A DNA stretch of 6,384 nucleotides, from contig JACRLS010000147.1 in assembly GCA_016235225.1 (NCBI GenBank), forward strand, positions 1-6,384, given 5' to 3'. The notes beneath the pieces were generated by a model. The model made no database searches and was not told where the DNA came from. It saw only the letters and a list, made by a program, of their open reading frames with translations. The translations under genes and the position numbers were made by a program. The first letter of the stretch is position 1; the number at the start of each line of letters is the position of its first letter. The DNA is from Nitrospirota bacterium. Its GTDB lineage: Bacteria; Nitrospirota; Nitrospiria; Nitrospirales; Nitrospiraceae. Of this stretch, positions 5,691 through 6,384 are shown one piece after another.

Positions 5691-6057
5691 GCTTGAACCA
5701 CCTGGTGACACGCACATCGTCTCCTGCTTGTGCCGCCCGGTATGTCGTCGGCGTCACCTCGGCCTGCTGGCCGGTCTCTAACTTCACGGCCGCGGGTTGT
5801 CCCGTCTGCGTGGCGCCAAATCCGGACGGCAGAATCGGCGGCTCTTCTACTTGTGCTGTGGGCGTCCCCGCCGGCCGTTCATGGCTGCCGATCTTGGCGA
5901 GCGCCTCTTCAATATCCGGACGCGGACCTGGTGAGGCGATCACGTAGAGGGTCTCGATGCCGCGAACCTGGTCGGGACTGAACCAATTCTGACCTTCGGG
6001 AAAGCTATACTCCTGATCCGGCTTCACCGGATTGTGCAGCCCGGCCGATTTGTTGGG
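5683..6057 (-). pseudogene. C-terminal half of the DUF4384 protein, cut off by an in-frame stop
   Basis: Continues the reading frame of the upstream part directly after a TAA at 6058-6060. It begins PNKSAGLHNPVKPDQEYSFPEG and runs on to NWFSPDQVRGIETLYVIAS, which is the second half of the DUF4384 beta domain (the typical pattern ends W F .. P . G . E . L Y . I A S). A Pro-rich stretch and the tail DDVRVTRWFKHE follow. There is no frameshift; one codon is the only break. A GTG at 6027 could restart translation but has no Shine-Dalgarno, so this half is probably expressed poorly or only by readthrough. The sense part shows no further stops until its TAG at 5683, which suggests a recent mutation or a sequence error. 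Its end overlaps the start of the following secreted-protein gene. Confidence 0.8.
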
Positions 6058-6384
6058 TTAGAGACCCTGCGCCCAGCCTGATCCATCAATGGCGATAATG
6101 TAGATGTAGCTCTCCGCGTTGGTCCGAAACACGACTTTGAACTTGTCCCCGACTTGCGGATTGCCGCGCCCGTCTTTGAGCGTCTCGCCGTCTTGCATGA
6201 TGGCGACTTGCTTGCCTCCGGCCGTGGTCACTTGACGGAGCAGCGCCACGTCCAATTCCATCGGGGCGATCCCGCGTGGTATCGGCATGCCCTGGTATGC
6301 AGTGGCCGGATAGGCACCAGACGTCGGATAGGACGACGGGCTTCCTCCGTACCCCGGTGCACCGCCTGGGTAGCCAGGCTGCCC
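6058..6384 (-). CDS. N-terminal part of a DUF4384-domain protein, 5' end outside the window
   Basis: The frame is open to the window edge, so the true start is not visible. The part seen begins with a Gly/Pro/Tyr-rich low-complexity stretch (GYPGGAPGYGGSP and similar, 6384-6289). Next come a strand-rich section, MELDVALLRQV...KQVAIMQDGETLKDG, and VGDKFKVVFRTNAESYIYIIAIDGSGWAQGL, the first half of a DUF4384 domain (pattern: VGD.F...RTN..GY.Y...ID..G). It then meets TAA at 6058-6060, exactly where the family continues with an aromatic residue and Pro. DUF4384 domains occur in secreted or lipid-anchored proteins, sometimes with peptidases or kinases; their role is unclear. An ATG at 6288 is an internal Met, not a likely start. 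As it stands the product would be a half domain. Confidence 0.82.
   Translation of the reverse strand, partial: GQPGYPGGAPGYGGSPSSYPTSGAYPATAYQGMPIPRGIAPMELDVALLRQVTTAGGKQVAIMQDGETLKDGRGNPQVGDKFKVVFRTNAESYIYIIAIDGSGWAQGL

Overview
The window is bacterial accessory-type DNA of moderately high GC. Its style is Gram-negative: a lipoprotein signal, signal peptides, and secreted Pro/Gln-rich and Cys-rich proteins. From memory, the combination of a ScsC/DsbA-like lipoprotein, a DUF4384 protein and an N-terminal beta domain fused to a bacterial Ig domain recalls Nitrospira/Nitrospirota. That is a weak inference; nothing here is a phylogenetic marker. No rRNA, tRNA, CRISPR or transposase gene was seen.

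Left block (69-2602, minus strand): a DsbA-family thioredoxin lipoprotein is followed 44 bp downstream by a large secreted Cys-rich protein of 613 aa. They probably form one operon, and the disulfide protein could act on its Cys-rich neighbour. Both look odd. The DsbA-like protein lacks roughly 40 residues just after its CPFC motif. The 613-aa protein ends in what looks like a DUF4157-type domain cut off at its HE motif.

Centre (2603-4525): a 483-bp gene-free stretch with an imperfect direct repeat leads into a plus-strand BrnT-like toxin and ribbon-helix-helix antitoxin pair with an ATGA overlap. A minus-strand HEPN/MNT nucleotidyltransferase pair converges on it tail to tail, 97 bp away. 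Each pair has a recognisable promoter with a TAGAAT -10 box. The BrnT-like promoter places transcription start on the GTG codon, so that gene may be leaderless. The two modules together form a small toxin-antitoxin cassette between two envelope or secretion operons.

Right block (4593-6384, minus strand): a DUF4384-domain protein, cut by the window edge at its 5' end, is interrupted by an in-frame TAA in the middle of its domain. It is followed immediately by an unrecognised secreted protein with a Pro/Gln-rich linker. A structured repeat (heptamer array, perfect hairpin, second heptamer array) sits exactly at the junction of these two genes and leaves the start of the second gene uncertain.

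No clearly new multi-gene system is visible. The most notable points are the interrupted DUF4384 gene, the DsbA-like protein with an apparent internal deletion, the junction repeat, and the convergent toxin-antitoxin modules.
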